52,453 nt of DNA. Origin: Deltaproteobacteria bacterium UBA5799. Its GTDB lineage: Bacteria > Desulfobacterota > GWC2-55-46. Positions 33,561-41,657 of the stretch are shown piece after piece (positions within the stretch are counted from its first letter, which is position 1; each line of letters opens with the position of its first letter). The notes below the pieces were generated by a model. It saw only the letters and a list, made by a program, of their open reading frames with translations. It was not told where the DNA came from and made no database searches. The position numbers and the translations under genes are program-made. The stretch lies in assembly GCA_002418185.1 (NCBI GenBank), contig DIDN01000030.1:1-52453 (forward strand). The letters are read 5' to 3'.

Positions 33561-34106
33561 TCAGGCCGTGAAGGTATGGACATGCCAGTCGGTCTCGAAA
33601 TTCAGGAATTTGAGAAAGAAGAAGATATAGTTCAGGAGGAACGGCAGCTCCAGCGGGTCCATGGCGGCCTTTATCCTGAGCTCATAGAGGCTTCCGGGCG
33701 CGAGGTGGGCCGGGGCTACGGCCACGCCGGAACAGGCGGCCATGACCTCCTTCATCTCGTCGAAGTCCCTGGTCCGCACGGGCTTACCTCCCTTCTCGTC
33801 GAGGAATATCTCGTACTCGTTCCTGAGGCTGTCGTATTTGACCGTGTGCCTGAACTCCCACCTGCCGACCCTCTCGTCGGGCAGGACCCTGTTCACCCTG
33901 TTGAGCTCGATAATGAAGTTGAACGAGGTCGGCAGGCCGCTCCTTACCGCCTCCTCTATGTTCTTGCTGAAGGCGTCCTTGACCTTGAAAGAGACGGTCA
34001 GGGGAGGCCTGGCTACCTCCAGGTCGGTGATGACCGCGGTTTCAGCGAAGAGGTTCGCCGGGAAGGACCACGCCGCGAGCATGATAATGAATATTATCTT
34101 TCTCAC
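33561..34106 (-). CDS. DUF4390 secreted protein
   Basis: 181 residues with an N-terminal signal peptide (hydrophobic core to about residue 21, NLFA cut). The mature protein is beta-rich, for example EFRHTVKYDSLRNEYEIFLD and the C-terminal FETDWHVHTF, which is the DUF4390 pattern. The family is often found just upstream of NtrY, as here, 6 bases before it. That suggests a periplasmic partner of the NtrY sensor region; this is inference. GTG start with weak ribosome site. Confidence 0.82.
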   Translation of the reverse strand: MRKIIFIIMLAAWSFPANLFAETAVITDLEVARPPLTVSFKVKDAFSKNIEEAVRSGLPTSFNFIIELNRVNRVLPDERVGRWEFRHTVKYDSLRNEYEIFLDEKGGKPVRTRDFDEMKEVMAACSGVAVAPAHLAPGSLYELRIKAAMDPLELPFLLNYIFFFLKFLNFETDWHVHTFTA

Positions 34107-34405
34107 AAAAACATCCGGAATTGCACTGTTTTTAATTACTTAAACACGGCTCACGAGTGGACGGACGTTTCCTGCAAAAAACCATGAACAGGCTGTGGAC
34201 CCGGCCAGTATCGAATAATACAGGATTCCATTGTCAAAAGCAATGATAGCGGCCTGCCAGGGACTTCGGCGCGGACCGGACAATTTCGTAACAGCGTTGT
34301 CCCGAGCCACGTCTGGGCTGAGAGCGCGGAGCGCGTATCGTAAATGTAAACGGAGGAAATCGGGGAAAAGATGCTTCGAGGGGGCCTGCGGCGCGTACGG
34401 GCCGG
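34107..34405. other. Intergenic region between the cytochrome-maturation operon and DUF4390-ntrYX
   Basis: About 300 bases. It should hold the DUF4390-ntrYX promoter and the 3' end of the ccs operon. AT-rich patches lie at 34110-34140 (TAAGTAATTAAAAAC on the minus strand) and at 34208-34235, where a perfect TTGACA is followed too closely by TATTAT to form a standard pair. I see no clear terminator hairpin with U-run, no tRNA and no credible ORF. Confidence 0.45.
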
Positions 34406-34711
34406 TTATTTCTTTGCGATGCGGGACATGCCTGCCTTGATTATTTCCTTCCTGACCCTTTTTTTGAACTCGGCCTCGTCGACCTTGTATTTGAATACCT
34501 TTTTCCCGTTAATGAAAACTGTAGGTATTTCGCCCTTGTATCTCCTGAACAAGTCCTCGCTCGTGTCGATGCCGACCTCCTTGAACTGGAAGGGCAGGTC
34601 GCGGCTGGCCCTGTCGATGATGCTCCTTGCCTCCTTGCACAGGGCGCAGTCATCGAGGGCGCAGAGGGTGCAGTCCTCCAGTGCATAAAGTTCAACGGTC
34701 GGCATTGTCAT
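34406..34711 (-). CDS. Glutaredoxin/thioredoxin-like protein with duplicated CxxC
   Basis: 101 residues, thioredoxin fold by pattern: VELYALEDC start, DTSEDLFRRYKGEIPTVFIN with the cis-proline, then KKVFKYKVDEAEF. Normal relatives have one CxxC after the first strand. Here the segment is doubled as LEDCTLCA then LDDCALCK, giving C14, C17, C22 and C25. The DNA (two 24-base units) has diverged, so this is not an assembly artefact of identical sequence. Cytoplasmic; no signal peptide. It is last in the CcdA-TlpA-CcsA-ResB operon, so a link to thiol supply is plausible. Start ATG 34711 or 34705. Confidence 0.8.
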   Translation of the reverse strand: MTMPTVELYALEDCTLCALDDCALCKEARSIIDRASRDLPFQFKEVGIDTSEDLFRRYKGEIPTVFINGKKVFKYKVDEAEFKKRVRKEIIKAGMSRIAKK

Positions 34712-34721
34712 GGCAATGGGC

Positions 34722-35459
34722 TCAGCTTATGCTGGGTATGAAGCTGTTCATGTACCCGGCTATGATACCAAGAGAGTTCGTGAATATCAAGAGCCCAGTT
34801 ACGATAAGGAAGAGCCCGGTCACTATCGAGACGGTCCTCATGTGCTTTTTGAGCCTGTTGAAATGACGGAGGAAGGTGTTGATGCCCAGGGAAGTGAGGA
34901 GGAATGGAATGGCGAGCCCGGCCGAATATGCGACGAAAAGGATTATGCCGGACCACGGGCTCTCGGTAGTGGCGGCCACGGCGAATATCGCCGAGAGGAT
35001 CGGCCCTATGCAGGGCGTCCAGCCTGCGGCAAAGCCTATCCCGACGAGGAACGACCCCAGCAGGCCCGCAGGTTTCTCGCGGAAGAAATGGAGGCGCTTG
35101 TCCCTCTGGAGTATGCCGAAGTTTATGATGCCTATGATGTGTATGCCGAGGAGTATTATGACCAGGCCGCCGATCTTCCTTACGATGTCCTGGTACTCCA
35201 TGAAGACGTTCCCGAGGAGCTGGGCGGACGAGCCGAGGATGACTACGAAAACGGTCGAGAAGCCCATGATGAACATGAGGGAGTTGAAGAGTATTACCTT
35301 CTTGAGCTTCTTCTCCTCCGCTCCCTCGCCGGTAAGCTCCTCGAAGGAGATGCCTGTCACGAAGGAGATGTAGGAAGGGACAAGCGGCAGCACGCACGGG
35401 GACACGAAGGACAGTATCCCCCCCATGAACGCGAGCGGTATGGAAACTTCAGTGGTCAT
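34722..35459 (-). CDS. ccdA: Thiol-disulfide interchange membrane protein CcdA
   Basis: Six-helix membrane protein that carries reducing equivalents from cytoplasmic thioredoxin to periplasmic TlpA/ResA-type proteins for apocytochrome c reduction. 245 residues with redox cysteines C22 (FVSPCVLPLVPSY) and C150 (GWTPCIGPIL) in helices 1 and 4. ATG start. It lies 18 bases after the TlpA gene and just before the glutaredoxin-like gene. Confidence 0.94.
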   Translation of the reverse strand: MTTEVSIPLAFMGGILSFVSPCVLPLVPSYISFVTGISFEELTGEGAEEKKLKKVILFNSLMFIMGFSTVFVVILGSSAQLLGNVFMEYQDIVRKIGGLVIILLGIHIIGIINFGILQRDKRLHFFREKPAGLLGSFLVGIGFAAGWTPCIGPILSAIFAVAATTESPWSGIILFVAYSAGLAIPFLLTSLGINTFLRHFNRLKKHMRTVSIVTGLFLIVTGLLIFTNSLGIIAGYMNSFIPSIS

Positions 35460-35477
35460 CTTCGGCTCGGGATTTCG

Positions 35478-36074
35478 CTACCTGGCGGAGTATCCGCCCT
35501 TCTCTTTCGGCCCGAATTGAACGAGCTCCATCAGCAGCCTCGTGGCGGACGGCTCGGACCAGTCCCTGGGGCCCATGACCTTCTCGGCAATAACGCCGTT
35601 ATGGTCGATGATGAACGTCTCCGGCACGCCCGTGGTCTTGAATATCTCCTTCACCTTCCCCCTCCTGTCATGGAGGACCGGGAAGGTCAGGCCGTATTTC
35701 TTCACGAACTTCTCGACGTTCTCGGGGCTGTCGTTATCGATGCTCACAGCGACGATGACGAACGGGAACGAGGAAAGGTTGTCCGAGAGCACCTGCATCG
35801 AGGGCATCTCCTCCTCGCAGGGCTTGCACCACGTGGCCCAGAAATTCAGGAATATGACCTTCCCCTTGAAATCGCTCAGCTTGTGCGTATTGCCGGCCAG
35901 GTCCGGGAGCTCGAAATCGATCATCTCGGTGTTTGCGACAACAGGCTCGAACTTCTGGCGCTGCCCGAAGATGAATATGAGGGCCACGGCAGCTATGACG
36001 GCCAGGAGTATCCCTGCGAGCGCCACGGCGGGCAGCCCCTTTTCGTTTTCCTCTGAGTTGGTCTTTACGCTCAT
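35478..36074 (-). CDS. Membrane-anchored TlpA/ResA-like thioredoxin
   Basis: 198 residues: an N-terminal membrane anchor (about 14-36), then a periplasmic thioredoxin fold of the AhpC/TSA-TlpA group. It has FELPDLAGNTHKLSDFKGK, LNFWATWCKPCEEEMPS with redox pair C83/C86, and cis-Pro in TTGVPETFIIDHNG. It is expected to reduce CxxCH in apocytochromes before heme ligation, receiving electrons from CcdA encoded next. GCGGAG precedes the ATG. Confidence 0.93.
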   Translation of the reverse strand: MSVKTNSEENEKGLPAVALAGILLAVIAAVALIFIFGQRQKFEPVVANTEMIDFELPDLAGNTHKLSDFKGKVIFLNFWATWCKPCEEEMPSMQVLSDNLSSFPFVIVAVSIDNDSPENVEKFVKKYGLTFPVLHDRRGKVKEIFKTTGVPETFIIDHNGVIAEKVMGPRDWSEPSATRLLMELVQFGPKEKGGYSAR

Positions 36075-36104
36075 CTCCGCACCCGTGTTTTTATTTTGCC
36101 CGCC

Positions 36105-36992
36105 TCATGCATACGCGTGCAGGCCGGGCAGGATGAAGCTCACGCCCCAGTAGAGGAATATGACGGCCGCGAAGCCGAGTATCGAGAGGTATGCCGCCCT
36201 CTTTCCCCTCCACCCCCTCGTGACCCTCGCGTGGAGATAGGCCGCGTATATGAACCAGGTTATGAGCGACCATGTCTCCTTGGGGTCCCAGCTCCAGTAC
36301 CCGCCCCAGGCGTAATTGGCCCATATGGCGCCGGACACGATGCCGACGGCAAGGAACGGAAAGCCCCAGGCTACCGCGCGGTAGCTCATCTCGTCGAGGA
36401 CCTTCGAGTCAGGGAAGGCGTCGAGGAGCTTTACCTGCTGCTGCCTGGCCTCGTACCTGTTCTTGAGGAGGTAAAGGATCGCAAGCCCGAAGGATATGGC
36501 GAAGGCCGCGTACCCGATGAAGGTCGTGACCACGTGGAAGTCGAGCCAGCCTATGGCGTAGTTCTGCAGGTCCCACTTGGAAAGCAGGCTCGTCATCCAC
36601 TTCCACTTGCTCTGCAGCGCCGGATTAAGCGGCGTTACGTCCTTGTACCTGTAAGGGAGGAGCGAGGCCGCCAGCATCGCCAGCGTCATGATGGACATGA
36701 CTACCGTGCCTATGGCCTTGAACTTGTACCTGTACTCCATCATGAGGTAGCCGGCGTTGGTCGCCCAGACGAAGAGCACCATCGACTCCCAGAGGTTGGA
36801 GAACGGGCCGTGGCCGGCCTCGCCGGCGCGGCTTATGAGGACCATGGTGGTTGAGCCCAGGGCGATAAAGGCCAGCGCCGTGGCGATCTGCCCTATCCAC
36901 TTCTTCCTGAACACCCAGTACCCCGCGTAAGCGGTCGTCGCGAGAATGTAAAAAATGAACGAAAATGTAAAAAAGACAAGAGAAAGTATCAT
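36105..36992 (-). CDS. ccsA: System II cytochrome c synthase subunit CcsA (CcsB-type heme handler)
   Basis: 295-residue polytopic membrane protein of the heme-handling family. The WWD domain that presents heme is WGGYWSWDPKETWSLITW beginning at 229, flanked by helices with conserved His (WLDFHVVTTFIGY and YAAYLHAR). N-terminal GHGPFSNLWESMVLFVWA is also typical. With ResB it forms the synthase that attaches heme to CxxCH in the periplasm. GGGGGAG is the ribosome site; 9 bases after resB. Confidence 0.94.
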   Translation of the reverse strand: MILSLVFFTFSFIFYILATTAYAGYWVFRKKWIGQIATALAFIALGSTTMVLISRAGEAGHGPFSNLWESMVLFVWATNAGYLMMEYRYKFKAIGTVVMSIMTLAMLAASLLPYRYKDVTPLNPALQSKWKWMTSLLSKWDLQNYAIGWLDFHVVTTFIGYAAFAISFGLAILYLLKNRYEARQQQVKLLDAFPDSKVLDEMSYRAVAWGFPFLAVGIVSGAIWANYAWGGYWSWDPKETWSLITWFIYAAYLHARVTRGWRGKRAAYLSILGFAAVIFLYWGVSFILPGLHAYA

Positions 36993-37001
36993 CTTCTCCC
37001 C

Positions 37002-38426
37002 CTATGGCCTCTCGTTGGAAGACACCGACCCGGTTATCTCCTTTAAGTCACGCTCGAACGCGAATGTGTTCTTGTTTACGGTGCCGCCGATCTTTATCTC
37101 GGTGGACTGCCCCCCGCCCTTTATGTGTATCCAGACCCTCCTGTGGTAGATGAAAAAGGCCATGATGAACCCTATGCCCATGACGGCGGAGCCGACCCAT
37201 ACTACGTTGGTGCCAGGGTCCCTGCTGTACTGGAGGCCCGAGAACCACGTCCCCCTGTGGCCCGTGTAGACCAGGTCCACGTCGGAGTCGGGTATGGCAG
37301 GGAATATCCCGGGGTAGTTCAGGAAGAGCCACGGCGAGGATATCAGCCTGTCGCCCTCGTATACCTCTATCTTGATGGCGGGGTTCTCGGGGTTTTCGGA
37401 TTTGGAATAGACCAGGTTATTCTCCTCGTCGTACGCGAAATCAGCCGTGTACGCTATGAGCTTGACCGAGTATTTGCTGTTCGGCACGTCCACGAGCGTG
37501 TTCCATTTGGCGGCGAAGGATATCTCGGTCCCATCGTCGACCTTGCGCCTGAAGACAATCTGCGCCTCCTCGAGCTTGTTCCACGAGAGGCCGTAGTTCG
37601 CCTGGTAGAACTTGATCCCCTTGTAGTGTAGGGGCTCGTTTACCCATATCTGCTTCTGCAGCACTTCCTTGCCGTCCTCGACGATGGTAAGGAGCGAGTT
37701 GTACTGCCTGATGTGCCCGGTATCGTAGTAGTCTATCCAGAACTTGTCGAGCCTGAGCATGAAGTTCTCGTTCTTGAGATCGATGGTGTTGCCGACGTTC
37801 ATGAAAACCGTGCTCCTGTACCCGTAGATGCTCCCGAGAAGGGCCCCCAGGAGTATGAGGAGGAGGCTTATGTGGGTCATGTCGGAGCCGAGCCTGCCGA
37901 TCCTCCCCTTCCAGGCGTATATGAAGAACTCGCCCCCGCCCCCCGAGGTAACCGTGCCGAACCTTTTTTTCCTGAGGACCTGGAGGAGCCTGTCCCTCAC
38001 GGCCTCGGGGCTCGCGCTGAGGCTCAGGGACTCGTGGTGCGCAAACTTCTCTATGAGCCTCGGTTCGAACCGTTCCTGCTTGTGGTTAAGGAGCGACTTC
38101 CACTTGGGGGGGAACCTCTCGAGGGTGCAGACTATGATGTTGACGGCCAGGAACAGTATGAGCCCCCTGAACCACCACGAGTAATACATGTCGTTGAGGT
38201 TAGCGTAGAGGATCAGTTTGCCCCAGGTCTCGCCGTAGTCGGCTATGTACTGCTCGATAGGGGCGTTCTGCTCGATTGCGGTCCCGAAAATCGAGGTGAC
38301 CGCCAGCGATATCAGTATGAAAATAGTAAGCTTGAGGGAGTTCAGAAAGCTCCAGATACCCGAGCCAATGGCCCTGTACCACCTGGCGTCCATGCCTTCC
38401 GCAGCCTCCTTTGCTTTCTCTGCCAT
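37002..38426 (-). CDS. resB: Cytochrome c biogenesis protein ResB (Ccs1)
   Basis: 474 residues: three N-terminal membrane helices (FLNSLKLTIFILISLAVTSI, the LILFLAVNIIVCTLERFPPK region, and SLLLILLGALLGSIYGYR), a large periplasmic domain and a last helix near 420. The order and LHYKGIKFYQANYG, WVGSAVMGIGF are ResB features. Partner of CcsA, encoded 9 bases downstream, in System II cytochrome c maturation. ATG start with weak ribosome site. Confidence 0.93.
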   Translation of the reverse strand: MAEKAKEAAEGMDARWYRAIGSGIWSFLNSLKLTIFILISLAVTSIFGTAIEQNAPIEQYIADYGETWGKLILYANLNDMYYSWWFRGLILFLAVNIIVCTLERFPPKWKSLLNHKQERFEPRLIEKFAHHESLSLSASPEAVRDRLLQVLRKKRFGTVTSGGGGEFFIYAWKGRIGRLGSDMTHISLLLILLGALLGSIYGYRSTVFMNVGNTIDLKNENFMLRLDKFWIDYYDTGHIRQYNSLLTIVEDGKEVLQKQIWVNEPLHYKGIKFYQANYGLSWNKLEEAQIVFRRKVDDGTEISFAAKWNTLVDVPNSKYSVKLIAYTADFAYDEENNLVYSKSENPENPAIKIEVYEGDRLISSPWLFLNYPGIFPAIPDSDVDLVYTGHRGTWFSGLQYSRDPGTNVVWVGSAVMGIGFIMAFFIYHRRVWIHIKGGGQSTEIKIGGTVNKNTFAFERDLKEITGSVSSNERP

Positions 38427-38443
38427 CGTCGGGGACCTGCTTC

Positions 38444-39010
38444 CTATTTATTTGTGAGCGCGGAGAGATATTCGGCGGCGGCCTTGCCGACCTGGCTTTC
38501 CGGGTTGAGCACTGTGGCCTTCTCCCACGCGGCCTTGGCCTCTTCCATGTCGCCCATGCCGTACGCGAGTATGAAGCCCTTCGTGAGCCATATCCTCTGG
38601 TGGTAGGGGTTCTTCTTTATTCCCTCCTCTAAGAAGGTAAGCCCCTCGGCCGACCTGCCCATGTAATGGAGCGATATGCCGAGGCCGTTGTAGACGTCGG
38701 TCTCGCCGGACCCCGAGTCCAGCACCTTTTTATAGTATGCGGCCGCCTGCTCGAACTGCCTGGACTCGAAGTAGGCGTCCGCGAGCCTCCACATGATTTC
38801 GGGGCTGCCTGGGCTCTCCTTCAGCCTGCTCTCCAGGTCCGCTATCAGCATCGTATTCACGGGAGGGTGCGGCTGAGCTGCGCTCGATTGTTCCGCGGGA
38901 CTGCTCTGTTCCTGGGGCCCGGCGGTTTCGTCTTTGGAGCAGCCGCCCAGGGCGAGTACGGAGGCTATCGCCACCGCGGCAGCTCCGGTTAAAAGGCTTC
39001 TTCTTCTCAA
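38444..39010 (-). CDS. TPR-containing lipoprotein
   Basis: 188 residues. The signal peptide begins with Arg-rich MRRRSLLTG and ends in lipobox LALGGC (Cys 24). A Ser/Gln/Pro linker follows, then tetratricopeptide repeats (PEIMWRLADAYFESRQFEQA, TDVYNGLGISLHYMGRSAEG and others). The start is TTG, well supported by AAGGAGG five bases upstream. It sits 17 bases before resB. In the c-maturation context it may resemble the TPR part of CcmI/CcmH that holds apocytochrome, but that is inference. Confidence 0.86.
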   Translation of the reverse strand: MRRRSLLTGAAAVAIASVLALGGCSKDETAGPQEQSSPAEQSSAAQPHPPVNTMLIADLESRLKESPGSPEIMWRLADAYFESRQFEQAAAYYKKVLDSGSGETDVYNGLGISLHYMGRSAEGLTFLEEGIKKNPYHQRIWLTKGFILAYGMGDMEEAKAAWEKATVLNPESQVGKAAAEYLSALTNK

Positions 39011-39031
39011 GGGTGCCTCCTTATGAGGAAT

Positions 39032-39454
39032 TCAATGCGAATCGGTATGCCTCAAATGGCCGAACCTCTCGTCCACGGCCTTTCTGATGGCCGCCGCGTC
39101 CATGCCCTGCCTGTGGAGGTCGCGCGCCATCAGCGCCTCGTATATGCAGATGTCGCAGTATACGGCGTGCTCGTCGACGAAACAGGTAAGAAGGCTCTTA
39201 TGCCCGAAGTGCTTCTCGCAGTCGCAATAACAATAAAGGCTGTCTATTATCTCGGGTATCTCCCTGGCCGCCTGGTAAGCCTCGGCAGAGAGGCCGGTGA
39301 ACATGGCCGGGTCCAGCGTGGGCCTTGTCTCGCCTCCCCTCAGGCCCTCGGGCGCGGCCTTCGTCCCCTTGCCGGCGTCGCACGACGCCAGCCCCAAGAC
39401 AATCACGGAAAGCAGGACGAAGAAGATTACGCCTCTTGAAGCGCCTGTAGCCAT
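39032..39454 (-). CDS. PCYCGC-like cysteine-rich lipoprotein
   Basis: 140 residues from ATG 39454. Signal peptide with lipobox GLASC (C25). The mature domain has LYCYCDCEKHFGHKSLLTC and AVYCDICIYEAL, i.e. C75, C77, C79, C91, C100 and C103 plus several His. This resembles the PCYCGC-motif family (PF13798), of unknown role, with probable metal or redox binding. A TTG 14 codons upstream is open but lacks a ribosome site. First gene of the cytochrome maturation operon, 22 bases before the TPR lipoprotein, which suggests a periplasmic metal or thiol role. Confidence 0.8.
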   Translation of the reverse strand: MATGASRGVIFFVLLSVIVLGLASCDAGKGTKAAPEGLRGGETRPTLDPAMFTGLSAEAYQAAREIPEIIDSLYCYCDCEKHFGHKSLLTCFVDEHAVYCDICIYEALMARDLHRQGMDAAAIRKAVDERFGHLRHTDSH

Positions 39455-39504
39455 TGTAGGCCTGTGCTCTTCTGGGAAGATTCGGAACGATTTCAAGCAG
39501 GCTC

Positions 39505-39512
39505 AATATAGC
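39505..39512 (-). promoter_or_regulatory. Extended -10 promoter of the cytochrome-maturation operon
   Basis: Minus strand TGCTATATT (TGn plus TATATT), downstream of a run of A/T, about 50 bases before the PCYCGC lipoprotein ATG. No clear -35. It lies in the short gap behind rnfB. Confidence 0.5.
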
Positions 39513-39572
39513 AAAAAACAATTAAAAAAGCATTAACTTTCCATTAGGAAATCACCGCGAAACAGGAGGCCG

Positions 39573-40418
39573 TCAGGCCTTCGGCCTGCCGGAATAGTAG
39601 GCGTCCCGGGTGACCTTTTCTTCCTCTCCCCAGAGTATGCATTTGGTGGGGCACCGCTTGACCGACTCGTCGGTCTGGGGGGCGAGCGAGTAGTCCACGA
39701 CCGCGAGGTTGTTCTTCATGACTATCCCGCCCGGGACGCTGCAGTCCTTTACGCAGAGGCCGCAGGCAACGCAGGCCACCTTGCAGACCTTCCTTGCGTA
39801 GGCGCCCTTGTCCAGGTTCTTGCAGTAGACGAAGAGCTTCCTGTCCTCAGGGTGCATCTCTATGATGTCCCTGGGGCAGGCCCTCGCGCAGGCCCCGCAC
39901 CCGACGCACTTGTCGTAAAAGACAACCGGCAGACCGTTGTCGTTCATTGCCATCGCGTCGAACTTGCAGGCGTCCACGCACTCGCCGAGACCGAGGCAGC
40001 CGTAGGTGCAGGACTTGTCCCCGCCCGTCAAATGCGAAGCCGTGCAGGTCATATCGCCCCTGTACTCGGCACGCCTTTCAGCCTCGGCGTTGCCGCCCCT
40101 GCAGAGGACCACCGCGAGCATCCTCTTCATGCTCCCGGCCTCGACGCCGAGGATCCCGGCAAGCGCGGCGGCGGTGTCGTTCCCGCCGGCCACACAGGCC
40201 GTGGGGAGTGCTTCGCCCTTCATGAGGGCCTCGGCGAAAACCCTGCACCCCGGGTATCCGCAGCCGCCGCAGTTGGTGTTGGGAAGAGCGTTCGAGATGG
40301 CCTCGACCCTCGGGTCCTCCTCCACCTTTAGCTTCCTGTCGGCGTAGATAAGGAAGCCGGCCATGACGGCCCCGATGGCGCCCATGCTCACGGCGGATAT
40401 TATGAGTGTTTCAAGCAT
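39573..40418 (-). CDS. rnfB: Rnf complex subunit B (iron-sulfur)
   Basis: 281 residues. N-terminal membrane anchor (1-25), then a four-Cys cluster domain with C50, C53, C58 and C75 (NCGGCGYPGC...TAC). Ferredoxin-like segments follow (CTYGCLGLGEC, KCVGCGACARACP, CVACGLCVKDC). Several [4Fe-4S] centres pass electrons from ferredoxin into the membrane complex. Last gene of rnfCDGEAB, 9 bases after rnfA. Confidence 0.94.
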   Translation of the reverse strand: MLETLIISAVSMGAIGAVMAGFLIYADRKLKVEEDPRVEAISNALPNTNCGGCGYPGCRVFAEALMKGEALPTACVAGGNDTAAALAGILGVEAGSMKRMLAVVLCRGGNAEAERRAEYRGDMTCTASHLTGGDKSCTYGCLGLGECVDACKFDAMAMNDNGLPVVFYDKCVGCGACARACPRDIIEMHPEDRKLFVYCKNLDKGAYARKVCKVACVACGLCVKDCSVPGGIVMKNNLAVVDYSLAPQTDESVKRCPTKCILWGEEEKVTRDAYYSGRPKA

Positions 40419-40427
40419 TGTCTTCCG

Positions 40428-41006
40428 CTAACCCCTTATGAGCCCGGCGAAGCCCATGAAGGCGAGCGCCAGCATGCCGGCGACTATGAAGGTTATGGGC
40501 GCGCCCCTGAAGTGCTCGGGCACGTCCGCGAACTCGAGCTCCTCCCTTATGCCGGACATCATGACTATGGCGAGCGTGAAGCCGATGCCGGTCGCGAAGC
40601 CGAAGACGATGGACTCGAGGTAGTTGTAGTCCCTGAGGACCATGAAGAGCGCAAGCCCCAGTATCGCGCAGTTCGTCGTTATGAGCGGGAGGAATATGCC
40701 GAGCGCGCGGTAAAGCGCAGGGCTCGCCTTTCTCACGTACATCTCGACGAGCTGCACGAGCGAGGCGATGATGATAATGAAGGTCACGTACTGCAGGAAA
40801 GGCACGTTGAACCTTACGAGCACGTGGTGGTATATGGGCCAGGTCGCGGCGGCGGTGAGGGTCATGACGAACGTCGTCGCAAGCCCCATGTTGACCGCGT
40901 TCTCGGTCTTGTTCGATACGCCTATGAACGGGCATATGCCCAGGAAATAGGCGAGCACGAAGTTGTTTACTATGGAAGCCGATATGAATATCAGTATGAG
41001 TTCCAA
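40428..41006 (-). CDS. rnfA: Rnf complex subunit A (membrane)
   Basis: 192-residue, six-helix membrane protein of the RnfA/NqrE family. ASIVNNFVLAYFLGICPFIGVS and LPLITTNCAILGLALF contain the paired cysteines that hold an intramembrane [2Fe-2S] centre with RnfE. It lies 12 bases after rnfE. ATG start. Confidence 0.96.
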   Translation of the reverse strand: MELILIFISASIVNNFVLAYFLGICPFIGVSNKTENAVNMGLATTFVMTLTAAATWPIYHHVLVRFNVPFLQYVTFIIIIASLVQLVEMYVRKASPALYRALGIFLPLITTNCAILGLALFMVLRDYNYLESIVFGFATGIGFTLAIVMMSGIREELEFADVPEHFRGAPITFIVAGMLALAFMGFAGLIRG

Positions 41007-41018
41007 GACTCTTTCCCC

Positions 41019-41657
41019 TTAGCTTGCGGCCGTTTCCGCCGCCCGGGCCCTGGCGGCCTTCCTGCTCGATATCCAGCTTACGAGAGCGACGAGCCCCCCG
41101 AGCACGAGGAACGCCCCTGCCGGGAGTATCATGACTATCCAGGGCTCGAACCATGAGCCGAGGAGCTGCATGCCGAAAACGCTCCCGAAGCCCAGCACCT
41201 CGCGTATCGTGCCCATGAGGGTGAGGCTCATGGTGAACCCGATGCCGATGCCGAGCGTGTCCATCGCGGTCGGAAGGAGCGCGTTCTTCTGCGCGAACGC
41301 CTCGGCCCTTCCGAGTATTATGCAGTTCGCGACGATAAGCGGTATGTACGGGCCGAGCGCCTTTGATATGGCCGGGAACACCGCAGCAAGGAATATGTCG
41401 GTCACGGTCACGAGCGTCGCTATGACCACCACGTACGCCGGTATCCTCACCTTCGCCGATATGGTCCTCCTTATGAGGGAAACCACGATATTCGAGGTGA
41501 AGAGGACGAAAAGGGTGGCAAGCCCCATGGAGAGGCCGTTTATCGCGGAGTTCGATACCGCGAGCGCAGGGCAGAGGCCGAGAAGCAGCCTGAACGGCGG
41601 GATGTCCTGCCATAGGCCCTTCTTGAACTCGTAAAGGAGGCTTTTATCTTGCTGCAT
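41019..41657 (-). CDS. rnfE: Rnf complex subunit E (membrane)
   Basis: 212-residue, six-helix paralogue of RnfA (RnfE/NqrD family). RLLLGLCPALAVSNSAINGLS and IPLIVANCIILGRAEAFA carry the matching cysteines. The start overlaps the rnfG end by 14 bases, which implies translational coupling. A charged Ala/Arg C-terminal tail is slightly longer than usual. Confidence 0.95.
   Translation of the reverse strand: MQQDKSLLYEFKKGLWQDIPPFRLLLGLCPALAVSNSAINGLSMGLATLFVLFTSNIVVSLIRRTISAKVRIPAYVVVIATLVTVTDIFLAAVFPAISKALGPYIPLIVANCIILGRAEAFAQKNALLPTAMDTLGIGIGFTMSLTLMGTIREVLGFGSVFGMQLLGSWFEPWIVMILPAGAFLVLGGLVALVSWISSRKAARARAAETAAS

Noticed and set aside
34216..34232. TTGACA on the minus strand as the -35 for DUF4390-ntrYX
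   Set aside because: The only good -10 (TATTAT) is 11 bases away, too close for sigma70, and the site is about 120 bases from the gene.
40411..41613. 400-codon minus-strand ORF overlapping rnfA and rnfE
   Set aside because: Out-of-frame shadow rich in Arg/His; rnfA and rnfE are unmistakable in their own frames.
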